This document shows, piece by piece, positions 1-10,100 of a stretch of DNA of 21,981 nt (position 1 is its first letter; each line of letters begins with the position of its first letter). The stretch spans positions 1 to 21,981 of the forward strand of contig CAIIXF020000338.1 of assembly GCA_903813345.2 (NCBI GenBank), read 5' to 3'. A model generated the notes under the pieces. It ran no database searches and was not told where the DNA came from. It saw only the letters and a list, made by a program, of their open reading frames with translations. This stretch comes from Owenia fusiformis (lineage: Eukaryota; Annelida; Polychaeta; Sabellida; Oweniidae). The translations under genes were made by a program, and so were the position numbers.

Positions 1-144
1 ATGTTTTAATGAGATGCAGAACTGGTGAGAAATTTACACAATAAAACTGAAACTTAAAAGTTATTAAAACAATTAAAACATTTGTACATTGTGTTTGTAT
101 TTATAGGCTGTTTTTACGTTTCCTTGATTTTTTATATTTTTATT
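1..144 (-). other. Region downstream of gag-pol: start of expected 3' LTR, unresolved
   Basis: On the minus strand this follows the gag-pol stop and should hold the polypurine tract and the beginning of the 3' LTR. It is AT-rich, with a purine-leaning run just after the stop, but I found no matching copy on the 5' side of the element, so LTR borders cannot be drawn. Confidence 0.3.
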
Positions 145-3100
145 TTACTTGTTTTGTTCCCTTACTCTGACACTCCTTCTTGGGACAGGTACAGGCACAT
201 CCTCTGGTGTGAAAGCATATGCTCGCGTTACAATATAGCCAGGTTGTTCTTCATCGCTCCCACTGGTTTCATCATCATTCACTGTTTCTAGAGATGGAAG
301 AGGTATATTCTCATCTTGAAATCCAATCAGTCGGAGATCTCTTCTTTGTACAACTTTAGCAACACCTGTATTGTCAGCTTTCATGATTTTGAAGGTTCCA
401 TTCTTGTATTCATCTATCACTTTGTAGGTCACGCTGTCAAATGTATTGAATAGTTTATTACGTCCTGGTACTCTTTTTCTGAGCAGAACTCTTTCACCCA
501 CGGAAATGATTGGATTGTGGACTTTCTTGTCAAAATTCAGCTTCCTTTGTAAGGCTCGAAATTTTAACTTTTGCAGAGTGTGTGCATATGCTTTGTGCAA
601 CCGCTTTTGGTGTTCTGTGACCCAGTTCAAGTCTAGACTACACTTGTCGTGGAATATATCAGTTGGAAGCTTTGGGTCCCTTCCAAACATTAGATAGAAT
701 GGGCTTTTACCAGTTGATGCATGTGGTGTAATATTGTAAGAGAAGCATATGTCTGACAAGTATTCCGGCCAATTCTTTTTCTTCTCTTGGCTGAGCGTCT
801 TCAACAGATTCTGCATGGTTTTATTGAATCTCTCCACTTGACCATTACCCTCTGGATGATATGGAACGGTTCTTGTTTTCTTAACACCATACATTGTACA
901 CAGTTGACTAATTATCTCACTTTCAAAATTTCGACCTTGGTCAGAATGAATTCTTTGAGGAACACCATATCTTTGGAACCATTCTCTCACTAGAACCCTT
1001 GCAACAGTATTTGCTTTTTGATCTCTAGTTGCATGTGCTGTGGTAAATTTTGTAAACACATCTGATATAACTAGAACGTTCTCTAAACCACTTACGGATT
1101 CGTCCAATTTGGTGTAGTCAATAGCAATTATTTCTAATGGTTGAGACGATATTAAGCTTTGCATAGGTGTACGTATTTTGAAATTGTCTGTTTTTGCTTC
1201 AGTACATGTTTTACAACTTGCCACATACGTTTCAATGTCTTTATCCATGTTTGGCCAAAAGTATCTTTGTCTTAAGAGGGCTTTACACCTTGAAATACCT
1301 TGGTGGTTCAAATTGTCATGGATTTGCTTAATTGCTAATAGTTGTTTTGATCTGGGCAAAATTACCTGATGAACATGTTCATTTTCTATTTCAATTTCTT
1401 TTACCAAAACACCTTGTTGGATGCTTAGTTTGTCAAAATGACGAAATAGACTTTTCGTTGATTGTGACATTTTGGAATTTTGATCGTAGGTTGGCAACGT
1501 TTGTTGTTGGACATGTGTATACACTATGTTAGTTTCAGGGTCATTCTTTTGACTATCTGCTATATCAGCAGTCATTGAATCACTTACATTTGTGGCTGAT
1601 ATTTCTACATTTGACTGAGTATCTATCAAATCTTCCATAATTGACAATCTCAGTTCCTCAGGTAGACTTGTACCCGGGATACTTTCAATGTCACACATAT
1701 TGACAGATTCTTCTGTATCCTGTATGCGAGACAAAGCATCAGCTGCACAGTTTGTTTTACCAGTTCTATATTTTATTTCAAAATCAAATGAACTAAGACT
1801 TGACATCCACCTTTGTTCAGTAGCATTGAGTTTGCTTTTTGTCTTGAAATAAGTGAGTGGATTGTTATCAGTATACACAATGGTTGAGGAATATGTGAGA
1901 TAGTCTCTCAATTTTTCAGTTATTGCCCATTTGAGTGCAAGTAGTTCTAGTTTATAACTAGGGTAATTTTTCTCTTCTTTTCGCAAGCCTCTGCTGATAT
2001 ATGCAATAACCCTTTTCTTTCCTTCAATTTCTTGATACAAAACCCCTCCTAGCCCCGATAGACTTGCGTCTGTTTCAAGGATGAATGGTTTATTGAAGTC
2101 TGCGTATGCAAGTACTGGTGGAGATGTTAGTTTTTCTTTTATAGTATCGAATGATAACTGGTGTTTGTTTTCCCAATAATCAGATATGTTCAGTGTTTTT
2201 GCTTTTCGTTTTTTTAGCTTTTTGATTTTACCTTTGGTTTTCTGAGCTGATTGAGTACACGTAGCTACGAGTTCGTGAAGTGGAGCAGCAATTTGACCAT
2301 ATTTCTCAACAAATCGTCTGTAATATCCACTGAACCCCAGAAATCTTTGGAGCAGTGCTAATGTTGTAGGAGTTTTCCACTCCTTCACAACTTGAATTTT
2401 ACTTGGATCTGGAGACACACCCTTTTCGGAAACAATGTGACCAAGAAATGAGATTTCTGTTTTGAAAAGGTGACATTTTTCCAGTTCAATTTTCAGACCA
2501 TGATCTCTTAACTTGTGTAAGACTGTTTCAAGTCGTGATATGTGATCCTCAATAGAGTTTGAGTATATGATTATGTCATCCAAGTAAACTAGGCATGTAT
2601 TGAATATTTGGTCTTGTAAGGCATAATGCATCAATCTTTGAAATGTTGCTGGACTGTTTGTTAGACCAAATGGCATTCGTTCAAATTCATACAACCCAAT
2701 TGGAGTTATGAATGCAGTTTTGTGTTTATCTTCTTCACACATTTCAACTTGGTAATAAGCTGATTTCAAGTCTATTGTACTGAAATACTTTGCTCCATTC
2801 AAACTATCTATGGATTCTTCAATCCTTGGAATAGGATATGAATCTTTGATGGTTTTTGAATTCAGTTTTCTGTAATCGACACACATTCTGATCTGACCAT
2901 TTTTCTTTCTACAAATGACAATGGGACTGGCATATTCACTGTTGGAATGTCTGATTATACCTTTTTGTAAAAGATCTTGTATGTGTTCTTTGAACTCAGA
3001 AAATTCTTGAGGTGGAATTCTTCTGTAAGGTTCTTTTACAGGAATACTATCTGTAAGAGTTATGTGATGTTTTATATCATTTGTTTTGGAGAGTTCATTT

Positions 3101-5058
3101 TGGGGAAATGTGTATATTTCATGATATCTATCTAACACATCTTTGCATTTGGCTTTTTGTTGTTCATTACCAGGAAAACTGTCTAAGTTAACACTCATTT
3201 GTGGCATGTCATTTTGATTGATTGTGTTTGTTGATTTATTTGTGTTGCTGATCATTTCAGGCTTTATGTCACTTACAACATCCACCATAATCTCATTGGA
3301 TTGACATTCAATTGTTGCATGTTGATTAACTATCATTGCATCTTGCAGAGTGCCTATCACCTGTTTTGATTGTAACTGGATATCATGTATACCTATGTTG
3401 TTCACAGTTAATGTACATTGCCCTTTAGATGCATCAATGAGCATATTTGTGATTTGAAGATTGGATGGTAAGTTTTGACTTGCTTCAAAAACACTAACTT
3501 TTGACAACTTTTTGCTGGTTACCTTGACTTCTGTTTGTGAAGTGGCATGAATGACAGTATCTTGATCAACTCTAACCATACAAGATTTTTGGCTATCATT
3601 GTTTGTATTAACACAACCAAGCAGAAAGTGAAATTCTGGTAGCTGTTTTAATACATTTGTTCCAATGATAATTTGAACATTGTGTGGGTCAGTGCGGACC
3701 TTTTTCCTAACCAAAATGCCAGTGTTTTTGCACCTATGATTGTGTATTTCAATATCTAACATTGCTATCCCCAAGTATGGTACCTCAAGACCATTAGCAG
3801 CAGTTATATTCAACCATGATGGGTCACCGTCAAAATTTTCACTGTTTGAAATCAAATCATAAAATTCTTCATTCATAATTGTTACACTTGAACCTGTATC
3901 AACCAAACCTGTACAAGTTACGTTGTTGATTTTTACTTGCGTGAGTGGCTTATCACCAACTGTGTTTGACAATATATGTTCTTTTTGGTTTTCATTTGTG
4001 TGGGTGTTTGCTTCATTCACCTCTCTGTTTAAATGTTGATTTGACCTTGGAAATTTATCCCGTGGTCTGGGACCTCTGGGTGGTTGATTGAAATGTTGAT
4101 GTGGTGGTGGTTGTGCAAACATTGGTGGAGGAACCATGTGTGGTGGTTGTACAAACATTGGTGTTTGAACCATGCGTGGTGGTTGTGAGTTGTTTTGATA
4201 ACTTTGATTTTGAACAATCATTTGAGTGTGTTTTGTAATATCTAACACCTCTTTCATTGTACTACACATTTCACTGATTGATTTTGTCATTGTAGCAACT
4301 GATGAAGTTAAATTCATTATACATTTTTCATTGCTATTTGGAATTTCTTGAGACCCTGATTTAGACTCTTCAGTGATTATTGAGTATGTTACATCACTTG
4401 AAAATTTTGAGTCTACTGTTTGTATAGATTCCATATAGGATATTGCCCTTTGACGGAGATCTATGAAAGAAATTGAAGGATGAAGCTCAAGGAAACTCTT
4501 AAGTTCCCATTTGAGATGTCTGTTGTGAATACCTTCAATGTATTGTGAAACTAACATAGAATCACGGGACCTTTTTAGATCAGGTTTCAATTTTTCCATC
4601 TTATTGAATATTTTGACAAGTTCAAGTGAGTATTTTGTGATATCTTCACTTGGGTTTTGTTTTCTTGTATAAAACGATCTAGTCAACTCAGCTAATGTCG
4701 GAGTTTTGCCAAAAATTTCTCTGAGAGCATTAAAAATTTCCTTGGGAGTTTTTGGATTTCTAAGTTTTATTTCAACTTTAGCGTCTCCAGTAAGGTGACT
4801 AATGAGAAATTGAACTGCTTCTTTATCAGAATCTCTTTGAATAGCTGATTTGGCTTGATCAATCCACTCTTCGAGTGGTGTAGATTCACCAGAGTAGTTT
4901 TTCAAACGTCTTTCAGGTGTTGGAACTACTGTGATTTCAGGTTGTGAAATTGTGCTTATGATTTTTTCATTGTGTAATTGCATGAGTTTGAAAAATTCTT
5001 GGGGATTAAAAGATTTCGATTCTTCAGAATCTGACTTTTGATCACTTGAAGTTGCCAT
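145..5058 (-). CDS. gag-pol: Ty3/gypsy retrotransposon gag-pol polyprotein, single intact frame (1637 aa)
   Basis: Encodes structural and enzymatic functions of an LTR-type retrotransposon. Seen in order: a capsid-like gag region (about residues 51-215, with a PLEEWIDQAK-type start resembling Ty3/PNMA gag); a Pro/His/Gln-rich linker (about 286-340); an aspartic protease with DTG at 387-389; reverse transcriptase with D763 and YLDD at 825-828; Ty3-type RNase H with its first acidic residue at D997; an integrase zinc finger H1247, H1252, C1282, C1285; an integrase core D1314, D1373, E1409 (DD35E spacing); and a basic C-terminal tail. The start is the first ATG of the open frame and the TAA stop is at 145-147. 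No stop or frameshift interrupts it, so it may be a young copy. There is no CCHC zinc knuckle between gag and protease, and no chromodomain is recognised. No separate envelope-like frame is seen. The 3' LTR would lie at or beyond the window edge. Confidence 0.95.
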   Translation of the reverse strand: MATSSDQKSDSEESKSFNPQEFFKLMQLHNEKIISTISQPEITVVPTPERRLKNYSGESTPLEEWIDQAKSAIQRDSDKEAVQFLISHLTGDAKVEIKLRNPKTPKEIFNALREIFGKTPTLAELTRSFYTRKQNPSEDITKYSLELVKIFNKMEKLKPDLKRSRDSMLVSQYIEGIHNRHLKWELKSFLELHPSISFIDLRQRAISYMESIQTVDSKFSSDVTYSIITEESKSGSQEIPNSNEKCIMNLTSSVATMTKSISEMCSTMKEVLDITKHTQMIVQNQSYQNNSQPPRMVQTPMFVQPPHMVPPPMFAQPPPHQHFNQPPRGPRPRDKFPRSNQHLNREVNEANTHTNENQKEHILSNTVGDKPLTQVKINNVTCTGLVDTGSSVTIMNEEFYDLISNSENFDGDPSWLNITAANGLEVPYLGIAMLDIEIHNHRCKNTGILVRKKVRTDPHNVQIIIGTNVLKQLPEFHFLLGCVNTNNDSQKSCMVRVDQDTVIHATSQTEVKVTSKKLSKVSVFEASQNLPSNLQITNMLIDASKGQCTLTVNNIGIHDIQLQSKQVIGTLQDAMIVNQHATIECQSNEIMVDVVSDIKPEMISNTNKSTNTINQNDMPQMSVNLDSFPGNEQQKAKCKDVLDRYHEIYTFPQNELSKTNDIKHHITLTDSIPVKEPYRRIPPQEFSEFKEHIQDLLQKGIIRHSNSEYASPIVICRKKNGQIRMCVDYRKLNSKTIKDSYPIPRIEESIDSLNGAKYFSTIDLKSAYYQVEMCEEDKHKTAFITPIGLYEFERMPFGLTNSPATFQRLMHYALQDQIFNTCLVYLDDIIIYSNSIEDHISRLETVLHKLRDHGLKIELEKCHLFKTEISFLGHIVSEKGVSPDPSKIQVVKEWKTPTTLALLQRFLGFSGYYRRFVEKYGQIAAPLHELVATCTQSAQKTKGKIKKLKKRKAKTLNISDYWENKHQLSFDTIKEKLTSPPVLAYADFNKPFILETDASLSGLGGVLYQEIEGKKRVIAYISRGLRKEEKNYPSYKLELLALKWAITEKLRDYLTYSSTIVYTDNNPLTYFKTKSKLNATEQRWMSSLSSFDFEIKYRTGKTNCAADALSRIQDTEESVNMCDIESIPGTSLPEELRLSIMEDLIDTQSNVEISATNVSDSMTADIADSQKNDPETNIVYTHVQQQTLPTYDQNSKMSQSTKSLFRHFDKLSIQQGVLVKEIEIENEHVHQVILPRSKQLLAIKQIHDNLNHQGISRCKALLRQRYFWPNMDKDIETYVASCKTCTEAKTDNFKIRTPMQSLISSQPLEIIAIDYTKLDESVSGLENVLVISDVFTKFTTAHATRDQKANTVARVLVREWFQRYGVPQRIHSDQGRNFESEIISQLCTMYGVKKTRTVPYHPEGNGQVERFNKTMQNLLKTLSQEKKKNWPEYLSDICFSYNITPHASTGKSPFYLMFGRDPKLPTDIFHDKCSLDLNWVTEHQKRLHKAYAHTLQKLKFRALQRKLNFDKKVHNPIISVGERVLLRKRVPGRNKLFNTFDSVTYKVIDEYKNGTFKIMKADNTGVAKVVQRRDLRLIGFQDENIPLPSLETVNDDETSGSDEEQPGYIVTRAYAFTPEDVPVPVPRRSVRVREQNK

Positions 5059-5340
5059 GATTTGACTGGTTTGACCTAACGATTGTTGTCACTATGACAT
5101 TAAAAATTGATCTAAACTTACGCAATCTAGTTAAACACTTAACACTGGGGATTTACACTTTGAATTTGTTTTAAATATGGCTTTAGTCTCAATGGAACTT
5201 TGAACTTACATATTTATGCTGATATGGACGCCACTCTTGGCTACGGTGACGACTGTTCCTTTCTTTGGGTGGCTTATAGAACAAACGCAGTTGCAGTCCA
5301 CATATAATACGAAATACATGAAGTTGACATCACACTTGGC
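5059..5340 (-). other. Leader region upstream of gag-pol
   Basis: This is 282 bp between the gag start and the minisatellite. It would contain the primer binding site and part of the 5' leader of the retrotransposon. The phrase CTTGGCTACG(A/G)TGACGACT occurs near 5237 and again at the edge of the minisatellite (5336), so part of the leader is itself related to the repeat. No convincing primer binding site or LTR end could be fixed. Confidence 0.3.
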
Positions 5341-5628
5341 TACGATGACGACTACGATGACAACTACGCTGACGACTACGCAGACGATTACGCTGACGAC
5401 CACGCTGACGATTACGCTGATGACTACGCTGACGACCACGCTGATGATTACGCTGATGACTACGCTGACGACCACGCTGATGATTACGCTGCTGACTACG
5501 CTGACGACCACGCTGATGACTACGTTGTTGATTACGCTGATAACTACGCTGATGATTACGCTGATGATTACGCAGTTGATTACGCTGTTGATTACGCCGA
5601 CGACCAGATTGTAGATTACGCTGTTGTC
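5341..5628. repeat. 12-bp minisatellite, 24 units, with a 36-bp higher-order period
   Basis: Twenty-four consecutive 12-mers of the form (T/C)ACGCTGA(Y)GA(Y) fill the interval exactly (24 x 12 = 288 bp). From 5389 to 5532 the units follow a three-unit rotation (TACGCTGACGAC, CACGCTGAYGAY, TACGCTGMTGAC), giving four 36-bp higher-order copies. The later units are more diverged. Because 12 is a multiple of 3, long open frames arise on both strands (about 5206-5650); I regard these as by-products. It lies immediately upstream of the gag-pol frame. Confidence 0.9.
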
Positions 5629-5641
5629 TGCATTTGCACCC

Positions 5642-5732
5642 AATGTTCAATGTTCAATGTTCACCCGCAGTACCATTTGTAGTACCATTTGTAGTACCAT
5701 TTGTTGTACCCCACCCGCAGTACCATTTGTAG
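5642..5732. repeat. Short tandem repeats: (AATGTTC)3 and AGTACCATTTGT 12-mers
   Basis: Three copies of a 7-bp AATGTTC unit (about 5642-5662) are followed by AGTACCATTTGT at 5669, 5681 and 5693, a spacer ending ACCCGC, and a fourth copy at 5719. The ACCCGCAGTACC segment occurs twice, which suggests duplication of a larger block. Confidence 0.8.
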
Positions 5733-6158
5733 CACACTCAGAAGGTGGACGTATGTGCGTATAGATCAATAACACGTATTGTAGGTTTAAAATTGTCTTT
5801 ATTGTTAAATATACCAATGTCTGGAAACAAAAACAACAAACAATAACATATATACAAACAAAACATAAAATCACACAAACAGACCATCGTTTCTTTATGA
5901 AACAAATGTTAATCATTAAATAAAGTTACCGCGTTTACATAAATACACAAATTCAAAATCACATCACTGCACAATGTGATGATTATAGGGAATACTAGTA
6001 ATACACTTACGCAGTTGATAACTGCACATTGGTATTTTATGTTGGCAGCTTTACATGTTCATCTCACACTGGAATAAATAATAGCATAATGTTCATTGAC
6101 GTTGGATATAATGTCCAATGATGAGAACATGTGTACACTCACATGGTCATAAAGATAT
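5733..6158. other. Non-coding, AT-rich; possible 5' LTR material
   Basis: No supported gene. On the minus strand there is an AATAAA hexamer near 5798-5803, as expected inside an LTR, but no match to the other end of the element was found. A minus-strand open frame at 5647-5916 has no recognisable domain and runs into the tandem repeats. Confidence 0.3.
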
Positions 6159-6335
6159 ATGTCAGTTGAAGCACACAGCCATACAGAACTATGTCTGTTG
6201 AAGCACATGGTTATAGTTCAAAGGACTATGTCTGTTGAAGCACATGGTTATAGTTCAAAGGACTATGTATGTTGAAGCACATGGTTATAGTTCAAAGGAC
6301 TATGTATGTTGAAGCACATGGTTATAGTTCAAAGT
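6159..6335. repeat. 37-bp tandem repeat, four copies plus a degenerate one
   Basis: Near-identical 37-bp units start at 6188, 6225, 6262 and 6299 (ACTATGT(C/A)TGTTGAAGCAC..., ending ...TTCAAAGG). A diverged unit precedes them at about 6159-6187. The small plus-strand open frame through it (6269-6466) has no recognisable content. Confidence 0.9.
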
Positions 6336-6677
6336 TCAACGAGACGCCATATTGGATTTGTAATTTTGTACAAAGATTGTGTATAGAAGAAACGGAAATT
6401 CCCCAAGCTAACACTAACGTTATTCTAAGTAACAAGATGCATTTATTTGGTACAAAATATATCTGACTTGTCAATTCTTAGCAAGTAAAACTACTCTATA
6501 AAAGTAATGATTTTGATTTCTGACTAACCTGTTTTTGTTGTAACTCCTACTGCAGCAAAACTTTGTATCAAAATGTTGGGACTGATTGAAATAAATCTAG
6601 GTGTAGCTTTTATATTGGAAATCAAGTTTTACACTCATGCTAAAAGGAATATGTCCCTTTAGGAGCTCACAAATTAT
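6336..6677. other. Non-coding upstream region of the lectin gene
   Basis: No gene seen. A TATAAAA-like sequence lies at about 6497-6503, but it is more than 600 bp from the putative first coding exon, so its role is unclear. Confidence 0.3.
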
Positions 6678-6837
6678 GATTGGTTTATATTCAAATACAA
6701 ATTATTACAAACTTGTCATTGGCTGAAATTGTGCAAATTGAACACAATGTAAAGTGGGATTGGTGTATATTCAAATACAAGTTATTACAAAGTTGTCATT
6801 GGCTGAAAATGTGCAAATCGAACACAATGAAAAGTGG
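6678..6837. repeat. 80-bp tandem duplication upstream of the lectin gene
   Basis: Two copies (6678-6757 and 6758-6837) share nearly all positions. Each contains ATTGG at its start and CATTGGCTG in the middle (reverse-strand CCAAT boxes) and a GTGCAAAT octamer-like string. They lie about 300 bp upstream of the putative first coding exon, so they could be part of its promoter. That role is inference. Confidence 0.7.
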
Positions 6838-7132
6838 GATTAGTGTATGATTTCTGCATAACATGATTCTGTACTGGTATTCACTCAAGCGTATTAAACT
6901 TTCTATCAGCTAAAACTTGGCAATCAACACTGATGCTTAAAGGCTATTGCTTTGTGTACAGCATTATAAACTTTGTATTCATTGAACCTTACTAGTTGAA
7001 CATATTAAAGCCTAATGCTTTTTATAAATGAGAATATTACTTTTAATTAAAATAGAAGTACGATATCACACATGTATGATCCAAAATTCTGATAAACTGC
7101 CTTTATACATTATAGGAACTAAAATCTATCGC

Positions 7133-7199
7133 ATGGTGTCGTGTGGCGCAGTATTGTCCGTGGTAATATGTACGTTTATCGATTATCTTAAATTACAAT
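7133..7199 (+). CDS. Putative first coding exon with signal-peptide-like sequence
   Basis: ATG at 7133 encodes 22 codons beginning MVSCGAVLSVVICTFI, a short hydrophobic stretch fitting a signal peptide. It ends at a good phase-1 donor (T|GTGAGA at 7200). Splicing to the exon at 7419 makes a TGT (Cys) codon and keeps the frame. The other downstream module exons would give TAA or TAG after this T, except the second halves of FTP, so the pairing with 7419 is specific. An upstream in-frame ATG at 7028 would add 35 residues without a hydrophobic start, so I prefer 7133. There is no transcript evidence. Confidence 0.4.
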
Positions 7200-10100
7200 G
7201 TGAGACATCTTGTCATATGGATGATGATACTATAAGTTGCATTTTCGAAAATACAAAAAAATAAAAAAAATATAAAAATGCATGAAAACTATGATCAATT
7301 ATCGTCAAATTAATTTAGACACAAATCAATCACTATGTCGAACCAATAACTAATAATCGTTATTAGTATATTAGGTTATCAAGATAGTTATGTACGTACT
7401 CTTTAAACTGTTTTTAAGGTGTTGCGTTTTTATACACGAGTGAAGCAGCTAAACAATGCGGAGGCTCTGTATGGACGGAAACAGGTAGTTTAAGCAAGTT
7501 TATATTATTTCAAAAAATATTGGAAGCGGTCCGAAAATGGCAAAATGCCCCAAAATGGCTAAAAGTAGTGGCTAGAAATTTGCTGAAATCAAGGAAAAGA
7601 GCAGGTAAGGTATGGCAAGACATTTTCAAAGGCCTATATCTTTAGTTCGAAGAATAAGTTAACCACAAAATCAAATGGTTCTGTTAGATCCATGTCTTAT
7701 CTTCAATAAATGACATAAAGATGATAATCAAGTTGATTGAATTATCTCTTAAGCTGTCCCTAATCCACCCATCCTCACCAATTTTCCCTAATTCAGATGC
7801 AATTTTCACCAAAAGTGCAGGCCTTTTTAATAATTTTTAGTGCAAAGTGTTATTGAACTTTAAGACATGATTTAAACTGTAAAGGGGAAAAGTTAATTGT
7901 AAACCTACTTTTTGATATTTTTTCGTGATTTTTTCGTATTTTTCTGATATTTTAAAGTGCTTCATACTAATATTATACAATTACAAAATAGAGGGCAGCT
8001 AAGTGCCATAAATAATTTGTTTGTTACAACACTCAGATAGTGACTTACTCAGCGTTATGGATTATAATCCTGTATTTAACCTTGTATTGTTTGTGTATAA
8101 AACAGTTGTGTCATTCACGTATAGCTATTTATATACTGAATAGTTCTTTGTAATTACATGTGCCTGGTTTTGGCTATTCAACCTAGATTCTTTGTTATAT
8201 TAGGGCAGGCTGAAGTGTAAAAATAAAATGAATTACAGGGTGAGGCAAAAATGTCATCCAAAGAAATGTTATTAACTCATTCATCCAGTATGAGTTGAAA
8301 TCATATTTAGTTAATTTTACCATGTAAAATCTTTTTGCATTTTAACATGTTTCATGGGTCCATTCCTCAAGGTCACAATTCTATGGCCATTCTACAAATT
8401 TCAGCCTCGTCCCTTCAGGCAGACCTGCACTGGTCGGTTGAGGTTGTAAGTTCATGGTCACAGAAATTGTTCTCCTACTTGTTGTAGGGGTTAACATTAT
8501 CTCAGAGATAGCCAGTAGTCATGAGACGAGGCTGGCATTTTGGACCATGTTTCGTTTTATAGCCATAAAATCCCGACTATTGGGGCAGGGCCAATTAAAC
8601 TTAGTAAAATGAAAGAACATTAAACAAGGTTTTATTATGCGAAATAACATTTTAACAGATGCGGAATTAGTTTGGGCTACAATTTTGGCTCACTCGGTAT
8701 TAGACTGCACTTTGATAGTATTTATGATGTCATATGTTAGGTAAAAGGCGATGATTTAACCTACTTTTGATGGCAAATTAATTTTAATATGAATGAAATA
8801 GTGGCAGGTACTATTTATGTTTAATGAGCCATAAAATAGTAGGTTGATCTGGCAGTTGTTAGTTGAATTCGCTATTACTACTTGTAAGGGGGTTTCAAAG
8901 CCCGTGGTCACCTATGTAGTTTCTTCATCCTAGGTCAAATCGACTCAAGAATGGTGTTATATTAGATGCAGCATTTATTGATTTCTGGAATCACAGCACC
9001 CCTAAGCGTAATCATAATTCCGTCGATTGACCTACAGCATAGGCCTAGGGAAAGGTAGTAGGAAGGAAGGCATAAGTTTACTCTTTACTACTTTTACATA
9101 GACCTATGGCCTAAAGATAAGTTTGGGATCCCTTATTAAAACCAAAACCTCTATTTAGAGGTTATGTCACTATCGTGGCATATATGCCCGAGGTCTCAGT
9201 GATATATGGCCCGACCTTGGGAGGGACATTGATCTCTGAGAACCGAGGGCATATGTGCCACGATAGTGACATAAACGATTTATAACATACCTATGATGAT
9301 GTAGACTGGTCAGAGAGTACCGTTTTCTTATAGAATTGACAAACAAATAGTTGAAATGAGTTTAGAAAAATTGCTCGTGCAGTTTTATCTTCGATTGATT
9401 GGTTATGACGTCAGCGCCTTGACCAATCAGAAAGTTAGCGGGCGCGGGCTTTTCAAAACTTATATTGGCCCGCTGTCTTGTGTACACTTTGCACTATACA
9501 TCATCATAGGTATGTTATAATTCTAATTACAGCCCCTAAAAGCAACAACCCCGAACCAAGTGGCAGTCATTGAACCCAAAGGCATTTTTATGTGCCAACC
9601 TATAATGAGACCTCCTTTAGTGAATAACAACCAGGTAGTCATCTAAGGTATAACAACATGTTCAGTTTGTGATTTTATAGAAGGTCACTGAATCCTCCAA
9701 TCGTTCATTCAGTTACGGATAAACTATGAGTACTGGGTTTTATGAGAAATAATAGCAGAGGGGCTTGGCCTGAGGCTATTAGTTCTCATATGACCCACTT
9801 CGAATAGTTTATCTAACTTTAACTCCACACTGATTCTTATGAAGGGTAATTGACCCATGATCCAAGTTTAGAAAAATTCTTTTGTATTAACTATGTGGTA
9901 AATGTGTAGAGAAGTGGGTTGGTTTGATTGGTTCAGCTTCAATGCACTGCATGTATCAGGCAAGGTACATTGAAAATTGTATTTATTTTGTGTTTACAAT
10001 TCAACTATTGAGTGATTGAAAATGGTTTAATAAGAACAGCTTCGGTGCACTGCATGTGACAGTCAAGGTGTAAATATTGAGCCAAACACTGGCAATCATA

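Noticed and set aside
4029-4217. 62-codon His-rich minus-strand frame
   Set aside because: Shadow of the Pro/His-rich linker of gag-pol in another frame.
5216-5233. Possible primer binding site (minus strand TGGCGTCC...)
   Set aside because: Only a partial resemblance to a tRNA-Lys type site, and no LTR end precedes it.
5206-5650. Three overlapping open frames (both strands) rich in Thr, Val/Ile or Arg/Gln
   Set aside because: They are translations of the 12-bp minisatellite. The period is a multiple of three, so stops are absent by construction.
5647-5916. 89-codon minus-strand frame with a hydrophobic start
   Set aside because: No domain, runs through tandem repeats in its second half, and lies in probable leader/LTR sequence.
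5341-6335. CRISPR-like direct repeats
   Set aside because: The repeats are contiguous tandem units without unique spacers, in a eukaryotic context.
7028-7132. Earlier in-frame ATG for the first lectin exon
   Set aside because: It would put 35 mostly polar residues ahead of the signal-like stretch.
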